From Solirubrum sp044628455 (lineage in GTDB: Bacteria; Bacteroidota; Bacteroidia; Cytophagales; Hymenobacteraceae), in contig NZ_JBIYZW010000001.1 of the NCBI RefSeq assembly GCF_044628455.1, positions 2,232,001 to 2,296,000 on the forward strand: a stretch of DNA of 64,000 bases. The letters run 5' to 3'. The translations under genes were made by a program, and so were the position numbers. This document shows, piece by piece, positions 19,550 to 29,176 of this stretch. Below the pieces are notes generated by a model. It saw nothing but the letters and a program-made list of their open reading frames with translations, searched no databases and was not told the origin of the DNA. How positions within the stretch are numbered: the first letter of the stretch is position 1; the number at the start of each line of letters is the position of its first letter.

Positions 19550-20563
19550 TTGGATTCGCTTTCCGTTCAGTCTCCCGTGCCGCGCGACTTACTCGTGTGG
19601 CAGCACGCCATGGCCTGCCTGCGGGCCGGCGTGCCCGTTACGCTGCTGCTGGTGGCCCAGAGCAGCGGGGCCAGCCCCGGCCGGCAGGGCTTCAAGATGA
19701 GCGTGGCCCCGGGCAGCATGACGGGCTCGGTGGGCGGGGGCATCATGGAGCACAAGTTTGTGGAGCTGGCCCGCGACCGGATGCAGCGCCGCGACCACAC
19801 CGTGCTGCTGCGCGAGCAGATTCACCGCGCCGAGGCCCCGCACGACCGCTCGGGCATGATTTGCTCGGGCCAGCAGACGCTCATTCTGCTGCCCCTGCAG
19901 CCGGCCCACCTGCCCACGGTGCACGCCGCGGCCGAGGCGCTGGAGCAGGGCCTGCCCGGTACCCTGCACCTCACCCACCTGGGCGAGCTGAGCGTGCACC
20001 TGGGCCACACCGGCCGCCCCGCCCAGCTGCAGGCCTCGGCGCTCAACCCCGCGCACTGGCACTACAGTGAGCCGTTGGGCTACCGCGACCGGCTCACCAT
20101 CGTGGGCGGCGGGCACGTAGCGCTGGCCTTGTCGCGGGTGATGGGTACGCTGGACTTCCACCTGACCGTGTTCGACGACCGGCCGGGGCTGAACACGCTG
20201 CTGATCAACCCCCACGTGCACGAAAAGCGCACCCTGCGCAGCTACGAGGAGCTGGCCTACGAGGTGCCCGAGGGCCCCAACCAGTACGTGGTCATCATGA
20301 CCTTCGGCTACCGCTCCGACGACGTGGCCGTGCGCCAACTGCTCAACCACCGGCTGGCCTACCTGGGGCTGATGGGCAGCGAGGCCAAAATTGCCCAGCT
20401 GCTCGCGGGCCTGCGCGCCGACGGCTACGAGGAGCCGCAGCTGCGCCGCCTCTACACGCCCATCGGGCTGCCCATTCACAGCCGCACGCCCGAGGAAATT
20501 GCCATCAGTGTGGCCGCCGAAATCATCCGGGTGCGCAACGCCCCGCTGGCCGACGCCCGCTAG
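19550..20563 (+). CDS. xdhC: XdhC-family molybdenum cofactor insertion/maturation protein
   Basis: The 337-residue product (TTG start at 19550 chosen; the frame also opens at a TTG at 19487) has the two XdhC domains. The N-terminal half has VPVTLLLVAQSSGASPGRQG and TGSVGGGIMEHKFVELA. The C-terminal Rossmann half has LTIVGGGHVALALSRVMGTL and LGLMGSEAKIAQLLAGL, ending TPIGLPIHSRTPEEIAISVA. XdhC proteins bind the molybdenum cofactor and load the sulfurated form into xanthine dehydrogenase, which fits the upstream xdhAB genes. The stop codon TAG shares its bases with the stop of the convergent gene inside a CTAG tetranucleotide. Confidence 0.9.
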   Translation: MDSLSVQSPVPRDLLVWQHAMACLRAGVPVTLLLVAQSSGASPGRQGFKMSVAPGSMTGSVGGGIMEHKFVELARDRMQRRDHTVLLREQIHRAEAPHDRSGMICSGQQTLILLPLQPAHLPTVHAAAEALEQGLPGTLHLTHLGELSVHLGHTGRPAQLQASALNPAHWHYSEPLGYRDRLTIVGGGHVALALSRVMGTLDFHLTVFDDRPGLNTLLINPHVHEKRTLRSYEELAYEVPEGPNQYVVIMTFGYRSDDVAVRQLLNHRLAYLGLMGSEAKIAQLLAGLRADGYEEPQLRRLYTPIGLPIHSRTPEEIAISVAAEIIRVRNAPLADAR

Positions 20564-21045
20564 CGGCCGGGCCGCTCATCCGCTTCGCCCACGGGCAGCA
20601 GCTCCTTTTCCAGCACAATCATCAGCCCGTGCGCGCCCTGGCAGGTGCCTACTACCTCGAAGCCGTGACGCAGGTTGAGGATGAGCATGCTGCGCCAGCG
20701 GTTGTAGGTCTGGGTGCGCAGGCGGCGGTAGCCCTGCCGGCGGCACCATTGGTGCTGCTGCTCCATGAGCGCGGACGCCAGGCCCTGGCCCCGCCGCTCG
20801 GGCCGCACGGCTCCCAGCCAGCTGTAGTAATGCCCGGGCTTCCGCTCGTAGCCCAGCTTACAGCCCACCACCTGCCCCTCGGCCCAGGCCAGCCAGAGCT
20901 GCACCGGGCCGCGGGCCTGCTGGTAGCGCAGCTCGGCCAGCCAGGCGGCGCGGTCTTGGTCGTCGAATACCAGCGCGAGCAGGTCGAGCAGGGCTTCCAG
21001 GGTGGCGCCGGCGGGCAGGTCGGGCAGGTATTCGAAGCGCGTCAT
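20560..21045 (-). CDS. GNAT-family N-acetyltransferase
   Basis: The ATG at 21045 gives 161 residues. The acetyl-CoA-binding core is visible: a strand with VQLWLAWAEGQVVGCKLGY, then SWLGAVRPERRGQGLASALM (the R/Q-x-x-G-x-G/A motif A) and a final YNRWRSMLILNLRHGFEVVG in the usual C-terminal position. These enzymes transfer an acetyl group from acetyl-CoA to an amine; the substrate is unknown. The upstream in-frame extension is Arg/Pro-rich shadow sequence and was excluded. It converges on xdhC with the two stops interlocked and no hairpin terminator between them. Confidence 0.85.
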   Translation of the reverse strand: MTRFEYLPDLPAGATLEALLDLLALVFDDQDRAAWLAELRYQQARGPVQLWLAWAEGQVVGCKLGYERKPGHYYSWLGAVRPERRGQGLASALMEQQHQWCRRQGYRRLRTQTYNRWRSMLILNLRHGFEVVGTCQGAHGLMIVLEKELLPVGEADERPGR

Positions 21046-21086
21046 GGCGGGGTTTGTGGATGGCGGGCCACAAGGTAAGGCTGGCG

Positions 21087-22967
21087 TTACCGATACCCCG
21101 CGGCCTGCAGCTGGAACAGCTCGGCGTAGCGGCCGCCGCGGGCCAGCAGCTCGTCGTGCGAGCCCAGCTCCTGCAGCTGGCCGTGCTCGATGACCAGGAT
21201 GCGGTCGGCCATGCGCACGGTGCTGAAGCGGTGCGAGATGAGCACGGCCGTCTTGCCGCGGGTGAGCTCGGCGAAGCGCTGGAACACCTGGTGCTCGGCG
21301 CGGGCGTCGAGGGCGGCGGTGGGCTCGTCCAGAATCAGCAGCTGGGCGTCGCGCATGTAGGCGCGGCCCAGGGCAATCTTCTGCCACTCGCCCCCGCTCA
21401 GATCGACGCCGCCCGCGAAGCGCCGCCCGATCATCTGCTCGTAGCCCTGGGGCAGCTTCTCAATCACCGAGTCGGCCAGGCTGCGGGCGGCGGCGCCCTC
21501 GATGCGGGTCTGATTCTGGCGCTCATCGATGCGGCCCACGGCGATGTTCTGGCCGGCGGGCAGCTGGAAGCGCACGAAGTCCTGGAAGATGACGCCGATT
21601 TCCTGGCGCAGCTCGGCCGGGTCGTACTCGCGCAGGTCGTGGCCGTCGAGCAGGATGCGGCCCTCGGTGGGGTCGTAGAGGCGGGCCAGCAGCTTGACCA
21701 GGGTGGTTTTGCCGGCCCCGTTTTCGCCCACCAGGGCCAGCTTTTCGCCGGCGCGCAGCCGGAAGCTCAGCCCGCGCAGGGCCCAACGGCTGCCGCTGCG
21801 GTACTGAAAGCCCACCTCCTCGAAGGTAAACCCCTCGCGGATGGGCCGCGGAAAGGGCCGGTAGGGCGCGGCCGCGTCGCGCACGATGCGGGGGCGCAGG
21901 GCAAAGAAGTCGAAGAAGTCCTGCAGGTAGAGCGCGCCGTCGGCCAGGGCGCTGAAGCGGCTGAGCACGCCCTCAAGCAGGCCGCGAAGGCGGGCAAACG
22001 AGCCGGCCAGGAAGGTGAGGTGGCCGATGGTCATCTGCCCGCGGGCCGCCTGCATGATCAGGTACACGTAGGCTGCGTAGTAGCCCAGCGTGCCGATGGC
22101 GGCGAAGACCGTGCCCCAGCCGGCGCGGCGGATGACCAGGCTCTTGTTGCGGGCGTAGAACTCGGCCGACAGCGTTTCGAACCGGTCGATGAGAAAGCCC
22201 GAGAGGCCGAAGATCTTGACTTCCTTGGCCGTCTCGTCGGAGGCACCGGTCTGGCGCAGGTAGTCCAGCTCGCGCCGCTCGGGCGTCCAACTGTGCACCA
22301 GGGAGTAGCTGCGCTCGTTGAAGTGCGACTCGCCCAGAAAGGCCGGCACCACGGCCACGGCCAGCAGCAGCAGCAGCCAGGGCTGAAAGGCCACCAGCCC
22401 GGCGGCCAGAAACAGCATGGTGATGAGGTCCTGGGCCTGGCCCAGCAGCTGGGCCATGAGGGTGGAGCGCGACAAAGTCTGGCGGCGGGCCCGCTCGAGC
22501 TTGTCGTAGAAAGTGGCGTCCTCAAACTGGTCGAGGTCGAGGGTGGCGGCGTGGGCCATCAGCCGCACCGACGAGCGGTTGGCCAGCAAGTCGCCGAGCA
22601 GGGAGTCGAGCAAAGCCACGCCGCGGCCCAGGCCGTCGGACAGGATGGCCAGGCCCAGCTCCAGGGCCACCAGCGTGAGCACCGGGGTGAGTGAGGCCGC
22701 GCCGGGGTCGGGCAGCTGGCTCAGGCGCACCACCTCGTCGATGATGAGCCGGGCCACGTAGAGCACGGCCAGCGGCAGGGCCGCGCGCAGCAGGCGCAGG
22801 GCGGCGTTGGCCAGCAGCAGGCGCGGACTGGTTTGCCACACCAGGCGCATGAAGGCCGGGATGTGGCGCAGGGCGGCGGCCCGCTCGCGCAAACTTAGTT
22901 GGGGCTTGCCCTCGGGCCGGGGCCGGCGGGCCGATATCGATTGAAACAGGTTGGTCCAGAAGCTCAT
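21087..22967 (-). CDS. ABC transporter, fused permease and ATPase (exporter type)
   Basis: The 626-residue half-transporter from the ATG at 22967 has a six-helix exporter-type membrane domain in residues about 30-340. An ATPase domain follows with Walker A GENGAGKTTLVKLL, Q-loop region IGVIFQDFVRFQLP, signature LSGGEWQKIALGRA, Walker B LLILDEPTAALD and the switch histidine in AVLISHRFSTVR. All catalytic motifs are intact. It would act as a homodimer in the inner membrane exporting a lipid, peptide or drug; the substrate is not deducible. It stands alone, 41 bases upstream of the GNAT gene on the same strand, so the two are probably cotranscribed. Confidence 0.92.
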   Translation of the reverse strand: MSFWTNLFQSISARRPRPEGKPQLSLRERAAALRHIPAFMRLVWQTSPRLLLANAALRLLRAALPLAVLYVARLIIDEVVRLSQLPDPGAASLTPVLTLVALELGLAILSDGLGRGVALLDSLLGDLLANRSSVRLMAHAATLDLDQFEDATFYDKLERARRQTLSRSTLMAQLLGQAQDLITMLFLAAGLVAFQPWLLLLLAVAVVPAFLGESHFNERSYSLVHSWTPERRELDYLRQTGASDETAKEVKIFGLSGFLIDRFETLSAEFYARNKSLVIRRAGWGTVFAAIGTLGYYAAYVYLIMQAARGQMTIGHLTFLAGSFARLRGLLEGVLSRFSALADGALYLQDFFDFFALRPRIVRDAAAPYRPFPRPIREGFTFEEVGFQYRSGSRWALRGLSFRLRAGEKLALVGENGAGKTTLVKLLARLYDPTEGRILLDGHDLREYDPAELRQEIGVIFQDFVRFQLPAGQNIAVGRIDERQNQTRIEGAAARSLADSVIEKLPQGYEQMIGRRFAGGVDLSGGEWQKIALGRAYMRDAQLLILDEPTAALDARAEHQVFQRFAELTRGKTAVLISHRFSTVRMADRILVIEHGQLQELGSHDELLARGGRYAELFQLQAAGYR

Positions 22968-23447
22968 GGGCGGCAATCAGGGCAAGCGCCGCGCCGAAAC
23001 CGGGCGGCGGCCGTTTTGGCAGCATACGCAGGCGGCGCGGTGGGCGGGTGGACCTCCCCCCCGGCTGCTAGCTGACAGCTATTAGCTGATGTGCGAAGCG
23101 GGGAAGCCACGGCGGCGCAGACGGGGAGTATTGCCCCGGCTTGGAGCACGCCCTGAGGGCGAGGGGGTGCGTGCTGGCGGCGCGGAGTAAACGTAGTGGT
23201 GCCACGGCTTGGAGCCGGGGCACCACTTGCTTTAAGCTGGAGCTGGCAGCCCCTGCCGTGCGGCGGCGGATTTGGTATTTTTCCGGGTCGGGTTCCGGTG
23301 CAAGGTCCGGGGTAGGTCCGTACTTTCTCCATACTTCCCGGCCTGGAGGCCCGGCGCGGCAATTGGCTTAATCCCGGATTGCCCGCCGACGAGCTGCCCG
23401 CCAAAATGCGGGCTACCTTTGCGGCGTTATCCGCGTACGCCTGCCCT
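22968..23447. other. Divergent intergenic region with hairpins and repeat fragments
   Basis: No gene visible. It holds a repeat fragment TAGCTGACAGCTATTAGCTG (23069-23088), and a two-part hairpin at 23195-23227 (AGTGGTGCC pairs with GGCACCACT, and inner CGGCT pairs with AGCCG). It also contains the MFS gene promoter near 23414. The ABC gene promoter must also lie here but no TAnnTTTG box is clear on the minus strand. Confidence 0.55.
23414..23421 (+). promoter_or_regulatory. -7 box TACCTTTG of the MFS transporter gene
   Basis: A perfect TAnnTTTG match, 26 bases before the chosen ATG, giving a short leader and supporting that start. Confidence 0.7.
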
Positions 23448-24626
23448 ATGCCCACTACTGACAAGGTCTATTCAGCCGGTTTCTGGCTGATGTGCCTGAG
23501 CTCGTTTCTGTTTTTCCTGAGCTTCAACCTGCTGATTCCCGAACTGCCCGACCACCTCACCCGCCTGGGCGGGGGCGACTACAAGGGCTTCATCATCGGG
23601 CTGTTTACCGTCACGGCGGGCCTCTCGCGCCCCTTCAGCGGCAAGCTGGCCGACACGGTGGGGCGCATTCCGGTGATGGTGGTGGGCTCGTTGGTGTGCT
23701 TTATCTGCGGGTTTTTCTACGTGTGGGCCGGCACCGTGGCCTCGTTTCTGACGTTGCGCCTGCTGCACGGCTTCAGCACCGGCTTCAAGCCCACGGGCAC
23801 GGCGGCCTACATTGCCGACATCATCCCCTACGAGAAGCGCGGCGAGGCCATGGGTTTGCTGGGCGTGGCCGGCAGCCTGGGCATGGCCGCGGGCCCGGCG
23901 GTGGGCGGCTACATCACCCAGTGGTTTTCGCTGAACACCCTGTTTTACCTCTCCAGCGGCGCGGCCCTGCTCTCGGTGCTGGTGCAGGGCACCATGACGG
24001 AAACCCTGCCGGTGGCCCAGCGGCAGCGCTTCAGCTGGGGCCTGCTGCGCATTCGCTGGAACGAGGTGCTGGAGCCGCAGGTGCTGATGCCCTCCCTGGT
24101 GACGCTGCTGTGTTTGTTTCCGTTTGGGGTGCTGCTGACCGTGGCCCCCGACCAAAGCCGCACGCTGGGCATCGACAACAAGGGCTTGTTTTTCACCAGC
24201 TACACCCTGGCCTCGCTGCTGATCCGCTTGGTGGCCGGCCGCGCCTCCGACCGCTACGGCCGCGTGCCGGTGCTGCGGGTATCGACGCTGATGATGGCCG
24301 GGGCCCTGGTGCTGCTGATTCTGGCGCACTCGCCGCTGGTGTTTCTGGCCGCGGCGGCGCTGTTTGGCCTGTCCACGGGGCTGAACTCGCCGGCCCTCTA
24401 CGCCTGGACCATCGACCTGAGCCACCCGGAGCGGCGCGGGCGGGCGGTAGCCACCATGTACATCGCGCTGGAAATCGGCATTGGGCTGGGCGCTATTCTG
24501 GGGGGCTGGCTGTACTCCAACGAGCCCGGCCGCCTGCCGCTGGTCCACGGCCTGAGCGCGGTGAGCGTGGCCCTGGCCCTGGTGTGTTTGTACCGCGTGC
24601 CGGCCCGGCAGCCCGTAACCGGATAA
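23448..24626 (+). CDS. Major facilitator superfamily transporter
   Basis: The 392-residue protein from the ATG at 23448 has about 12 hydrophobic segments. It keeps MFS landmarks: the loop 2-3 motif GKLADTVGRIPVMVVGSLVC (G-x-x-x-D-x-x-G-R-x-x), a TAAYIADIIPYEKRGEAMGL segment after helix 4-5, and the equivalent second-half loop VAGRASDRYGRVPVLRVSTL. The most similar characterised group is the multidrug or sugar-efflux antiporters, but substrate is unknown. A perfect promoter box sits just upstream. The next gene begins 153 bases downstream on the same strand. Confidence 0.9.
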   Translation: MPTTDKVYSAGFWLMCLSSFLFFLSFNLLIPELPDHLTRLGGGDYKGFIIGLFTVTAGLSRPFSGKLADTVGRIPVMVVGSLVCFICGFFYVWAGTVASFLTLRLLHGFSTGFKPTGTAAYIADIIPYEKRGEAMGLLGVAGSLGMAAGPAVGGYITQWFSLNTLFYLSSGAALLSVLVQGTMTETLPVAQRQRFSWGLLRIRWNEVLEPQVLMPSLVTLLCLFPFGVLLTVAPDQSRTLGIDNKGLFFTSYTLASLLIRLVAGRASDRYGRVPVLRVSTLMMAGALVLLILAHSPLVFLAAAALFGLSTGLNSPALYAWTIDLSHPERRGRAVATMYIALEIGIGLGAILGGWLYSNEPGRLPLVHGLSAVSVALALVCLYRVPARQPVTG

Positions 24627-24779
24627 GCCAGGCAAAGCGGCGTTTTTTCGCGGCGGACTCCGGTGGCCTGGCCGCAGCCGCTACCTTTAGGCTGGCGAAT
24701 TATGATTCCGCGCCGGCTGAGGGCCGGGCGGCTCCTACTCGTCCTGGCTGATTTATTCTACCCGGTCTTTTGTCGGACT

Positions 24780-26837
24780 ATGACGCTGCTTATCCGCTGC
24801 CTGCTGGCCCTGCTGCTGGCTTCCGTGGCTACTGCCCACGCCCAGGAGGCGCCCATCAAGTTCGGCAAGGTGGAGCCCCGCGACTTTGACGCCACGGCTT
24901 ACAAGGGCGCCGACGCGGCCCCGGCCGTGGTGCTCTGCGACTACGGCCGACTCCGCATCGAGGGAGCACACGACGGCTTCAAGGTGGTGCTGGAGCGCAT
25001 TACCCGCGTGCTGATTGTGAACAAGGATGGCTACGAGCACGCCACCGTGCACGTGCCGCTGTACCGCCGCGAAGGCAAGGAGGAGCTGCTCACGCAGCTG
25101 CGGGGCGCCACCTACAACCTGGTAAACGGCCAGGTGGAAAAGCACAAGATGGAAGACGAATCCGTCTTTCACGAGCAGATTGACGCCCGCCACGCCCGCC
25201 GCCGCTTCACCCTGCCCCGGGTGCGCGAAGGCTCCATCATCGAGTACAGCTACGTGGTCAAGTCGGGCTTCCTGTACAGCCTGCCGACCTGGAATTTTCA
25301 GCACGACATTCCGGTGGTGTGGAGCGAGTGCCGCGCCGAGCTGCCGGCGTTTTTCGTGTACAAGGAGTTTTCCCGCGGCTACCACCCCTACGCCGTGCAG
25401 ACGCACGCCGTGGTGCCCTATACCACCTTGTACCGCGCCTCCGAAGAGGCAGGCATGGGCCTTTCCTCCAACAACACAGTGATGCAGCGCCTGAGTACCA
25501 GCGCACTGGGCGGGCGCTGGGTGATGCAGGACGTGCCTGCCTTCCGCCCCGAACCCTACATGACCACCGAGCGCGACTACCGCGCCGCCCTGGACTTTGA
25601 GCTGCACCTGACGCAGTTCGACCCCACCCGCCCCCGGCCGGTGACCTCGACCTGGGAAAAGATTGCCGCCCAGCTGCTCAAGCAGGAAGACTTCGGGGGG
25701 CTGCTCAAGCGCGAAGACTTTGCCGGTGCCTTCAGCAACCAGTCGCCGCTGACGGCCGAGGCGCAGGCCCTGGCCAAGCACCACCCCAACCCAGCCGAGC
25801 GGGCGGCGGCCGTGCGGGCGCTGGTGCAGCAGAATCTGCGCTACACCGGCGAGGAGAGCCTGTTTGCCCGCACGCCCCTGCTCGGCAAGCTGGTTCAACT
25901 GCGCCAGGGCAACGCCGCCGAGGTAAACCTGCTGCTGGTGCACACCCTGCGCGACGCCGGTCTGGAAGCTCACCCGGTGCTGGTGAGCACCCGTGACCAC
26001 GGCCGCATTCAAACGGAAGTGCCGCTGGTGAATCAGTTCAACTACGTGGTAGCCCACGTGGCTTTGCACGACCAGCCCGCGGGCCTGCTGCTCGATGCCA
26101 CCGAACCGCTGGCCGCCCCGGGCACCCTGCCGCTGCGCTGCCTCAACGGCCAGGGCCGGCTGATTGCGCCCGGCGGGGGCCGCTGGCTGCCGCTCACGCC
26201 CTCGCAGAAGCACCTACGCCTGACCAACGCCCGCCTGAGCCTGGGTGAGCAGGGCGAGTTGCGGGGCACGGTGAACGTGGAGTACAACGGCTACGCCGGC
26301 CTGGCCGAGCGCGGCCGCCTGGCCGAAAACGGCGAAAAAGCCTACCTCACCCGCCTGCTGCAGCAGCACCCCGACTGGCAGCTCACGCGCAGCGCCGTGC
26401 AGCGCGCCGACGAGCTGACCAAGCCCCTGCTGGTAGCGCTGGATTTGACCGTACCGCCCGCTCAGGCAGCCCCAACCACCCTGTACCTGCCGCTGATGCA
26501 GCTGTTCACCGACGCGCAGAACCCCTTTCAGAGCGACGCGCGCAGCTACCCCGTGGACTTCGGCGCCGCGCACGAGTACGTGACCACGGTGCAGCTGACG
26601 CTGCCGCCCCGCTACCGGATCAGCGAGTTGCCCGGCCAGCTGCTGCTCGACTTGCCCGGCGGCCAGGGGCGCTACAGCTACGAGGCCACCCAGCAGGGCA
26701 ACGTGCTGCAGCTGGTGAGCCGCCTGCAGCTGCGCAAGACCGAGTACAAACCCAGCGAATACCCGGCCCTGCGCGAGCTGTTCATCCGGGCCCAGGCCAA
26801 GCACGCCGAGCCGCTGGTCCTGCAGCGCCAACCCTAG
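24780..26837 (+). CDS. DUF3857/transglutaminase-like secreted protein (copy 1)
   Basis: The ATG at 24780 gives 685 residues starting with a signal peptide (MTLLIRCLLALLLASVATAHAQ). A DUF3857 domain occupies residues about 40-270 (GSIIEYSYVVKSGF, TWNFQHDIPVVWSE). A transglutaminase-like region follows, with NLRYTG and NAAEVNLLLVHTLRDAGLEA, then a beta-rich C-terminal domain. The Cys of the usual catalytic GDC motif is replaced (GNAAEVN), so it is unlikely to be a cysteine protease or transglutaminase. It is first of three related tandem genes. A near-consensus -7 box TACCTTTA lies at 24682. Expected location is the periplasm. Confidence 0.85.
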   Translation: MTLLIRCLLALLLASVATAHAQEAPIKFGKVEPRDFDATAYKGADAAPAVVLCDYGRLRIEGAHDGFKVVLERITRVLIVNKDGYEHATVHVPLYRREGKEELLTQLRGATYNLVNGQVEKHKMEDESVFHEQIDARHARRRFTLPRVREGSIIEYSYVVKSGFLYSLPTWNFQHDIPVVWSECRAELPAFFVYKEFSRGYHPYAVQTHAVVPYTTLYRASEEAGMGLSSNNTVMQRLSTSALGGRWVMQDVPAFRPEPYMTTERDYRAALDFELHLTQFDPTRPRPVTSTWEKIAAQLLKQEDFGGLLKREDFAGAFSNQSPLTAEAQALAKHHPNPAERAAAVRALVQQNLRYTGEESLFARTPLLGKLVQLRQGNAAEVNLLLVHTLRDAGLEAHPVLVSTRDHGRIQTEVPLVNQFNYVVAHVALHDQPAGLLLDATEPLAAPGTLPLRCLNGQGRLIAPGGGRWLPLTPSQKHLRLTNARLSLGEQGELRGTVNVEYNGYAGLAERGRLAENGEKAYLTRLLQQHPDWQLTRSAVQRADELTKPLLVALDLTVPPAQAAPTTLYLPLMQLFTDAQNPFQSDARSYPVDFGAAHEYVTTVQLTLPPRYRISELPGQLLLDLPGGQGRYSYEATQQGNVLQLVSRLQLRKTEYKPSEYPALRELFIRAQAKHAEPLVLQRQP

Positions 26838-27117
26838 CGCAATAAAGTGCAAAGCCGGCTTGCAAATGTGCTGGTAGCTATTTAGTTTCCGGACCGTAAG
26901 CCTGCTGCCAGCCTGCTCCCGGGAAGTAAGCGGCGGGCATTATCTGTCACGGTTATTTCAGATTGTTAGCCAATAGTCCTACTTTTATGCTGCGAAATCC
27001 CGGCCCCGGCTGTTTGGGCCCGTCTCCCCGGTTTATCGGCTTCTCTGGTCCGGCCGCTGCTGGCCGCGGCCGGCTTCTGTCTTAGTTTCTACCCCACCCC
27101 AGCTTACCTTACCTGCT

Positions 27118-29172
27118 ATGACCCCATTTCTACGCCGCTCACTGAGCACGGCCGCGCTTGGCTGCGCCGTTGCGGGAGCCGCCCTGGCCCAGCCCGAACC
27201 CATCAAGTTCGGCAAGCTCGACCCCAAAGACTTCGACCAAGCCAGCTTCGTGGCCGACAGCGCCGCCGAGGCCGTGGTGCTCTGCGACTACGGCGTCTCG
27301 CGCTTCGACGTGAGCCCCAAGGGCGGCTGGCGCATCGTGTTTGACCGGGTAACCCGCATCAAGATTCTCAAGAAAAGCGGCTACGACTGGGCCAGCGTGG
27401 AGGTCCCCCTGTACCGGCGCGGCAACGACGAGGAAAAACTCATCGGCCTGAAAGCCTTCACCTATAACCTGGGGCCCAAGGGCGAGGTGGTCAAGGAAAA
27501 GATGGAAACCTCGGCCGTGTTTACCGAGCAGCAGGACGCCAACCGCTCCCTGCGCAAGTTTACGTTGCCCAACGTGCGCGAAGGGTCGGTCATTGAGTTT
27601 GCCTACACCGTCAACTCCGACTTTCTGTTCAACTTCCAGGACTGGCAGTTTCAGCACAGCATTCCGGTGCGCTGGAGCGAGTACCGCGCCCACATTCCCG
27701 AGTACTTCTACTACAAGCAGCTCAACCAGGGCTACGAGCCGCTAGTGGTGCAGGAGCAAACCAACAGCATCGGCCAGTTTACCGTGCGCTACGCCACCGA
27801 CCAGGGGCAGCGCGACCTGACCAGCCGGCTCAACACCACCGAAACGGCCATTCTTACGCCCCAGATGACGGACTACCGCTGGGCCATGAAGAACGTGCCG
27901 GCCCTGCGTGCGGAACCCTACATGACCACCCCGCGCGACTACGTGGCGCGCATCGACTTTGAGCTGTCCGGCGTGAAAATGCCGGGCCAGGGCTACGACG
28001 ACGTTACCAGCTCCTGGGGCAAGATGCAGCAGGACCTGCTGGAAAACCCGGAGTTCGGGGTGCAGCTCAATAAGGGTGGCTTCCTGAAAGCCGACATTGC
28101 CGCCATCGTGGCCAAGTACCCCAACGGCGCCGACCGCGCCGCGGCCGTGCACGAGCTGGTGCGCAAAAACGTGAAGTGCAACGGCGAAGCTTCGCTGTGG
28201 AGCCGCACCGGCATTCGCAAAACCTGGGAGCAGCACACGGGCAACACCGCCGACGTGAACCTGCTGCTGATTGCCCTGCTGCGCGACGCGGGCCTGCAGG
28301 CCAACCCCGTGATTCTGAGCACCCGCACCCACGGCCGCGTCGACACCTCGTTTCCGCAGCTGCAGCGCTTCAACTACGTGGTGGCCCACGTGCAGCTGCC
28401 CGACAGCCAGCAGGTGCTGGCCGACGCGAGCGAGCCGCTGGCGCCCTTCGGCATGCTGCCCCAGCGCTGCCTCAGCGGCCAGGGCCGCCTGATCATGGAC
28501 GCCAAAAACGGCAAGTGGATTCCCCTGCTTACCCCGCACCGCTACATGCACTTCCGCTCGGCTCAGCTCACCCTCGACGAGAAGGGCAACATCGTGGGCA
28601 AGGTGCGCGACGAGCACGACGGCTACCTGGGCCTGCACCAGCGCGGCCTGCTGCAGCGCGACGGCGAAAAGAAATTTGTGGAAAAGCTGCTGAAGGAGCA
28701 GGAAAGCTGGAAGATCGACAAGTTCGCGTTTCAGCAGGTTGACTTGCTCAACAAGCCCCTGGCCCTGGACCTGGACGTGCGCATTCCCTCCGAGTCGGAC
28801 CAGGCACTGGGCACCATTTACCTCTCGCCGCTGAGCCACCTGAGCGACCAGAGCAACCCCTTCAAGCAGCCCGAGCGCCGCTTCCCGGTGGACCTGGGCG
28901 CCCGCCTGGAGGAAACCAACATGCTCACCCTCACCGTGCCCGACAACTTCACGGTGGAAGAGCTGCCCAAGAACGTAGTGCTCAACATGCCCGACGGCGC
29001 GGGCCGCTTCCTGTTCAACATCACCCCCGTGGGCAACAAGCTGCAGATCATGAGCCGCCTGATGCTGAACCGCCCGGTGTACTACGCCGAGGAGTACCCC
29101 GGCCTGCGCGAGTTCTACGAGCGGGCCCTGGCCAAGCAGGCCGAGAAAATCGTCCTCAAACGCAAGTCGTAA
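27118..29172 (+). CDS. DUF3857/transglutaminase-like secreted protein (copy 2)
   Basis: This 684-residue paralogue of the preceding gene has the same order: signal peptide ending AGAALAQ, IKFGKLDPKDFDQ, a DUF3857 domain with GSVIEFAYTVNSDF, a transglutaminase-like core and a C-terminal beta domain. The catalytic position again lacks Cys (GNTADVNLLLIALLRDAGLQ), and the following STRTHGRVDT and FNYVVAHVQLPD are conserved with copy 1. The start ATG is preceded by 280 bases containing a possible -7 box (TACTTTTA, 26980). The third family member begins 4 bases after the stop, so the two are translationally close. Confidence 0.85.
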   Translation: MTPFLRRSLSTAALGCAVAGAALAQPEPIKFGKLDPKDFDQASFVADSAAEAVVLCDYGVSRFDVSPKGGWRIVFDRVTRIKILKKSGYDWASVEVPLYRRGNDEEKLIGLKAFTYNLGPKGEVVKEKMETSAVFTEQQDANRSLRKFTLPNVREGSVIEFAYTVNSDFLFNFQDWQFQHSIPVRWSEYRAHIPEYFYYKQLNQGYEPLVVQEQTNSIGQFTVRYATDQGQRDLTSRLNTTETAILTPQMTDYRWAMKNVPALRAEPYMTTPRDYVARIDFELSGVKMPGQGYDDVTSSWGKMQQDLLENPEFGVQLNKGGFLKADIAAIVAKYPNGADRAAAVHELVRKNVKCNGEASLWSRTGIRKTWEQHTGNTADVNLLLIALLRDAGLQANPVILSTRTHGRVDTSFPQLQRFNYVVAHVQLPDSQQVLADASEPLAPFGMLPQRCLSGQGRLIMDAKNGKWIPLLTPHRYMHFRSAQLTLDEKGNIVGKVRDEHDGYLGLHQRGLLQRDGEKKFVEKLLKEQESWKIDKFAFQQVDLLNKPLALDLDVRIPSESDQALGTIYLSPLSHLSDQSNPFKQPERRFPVDLGARLEETNMLTLTVPDNFTVEELPKNVVLNMPDGAGRFLFNITPVGNKLQIMSRLMLNRPVYYAEEYPGLREFYERALAKQAEKIVLKRKS

Positions 29173-29176
29173 CTCC

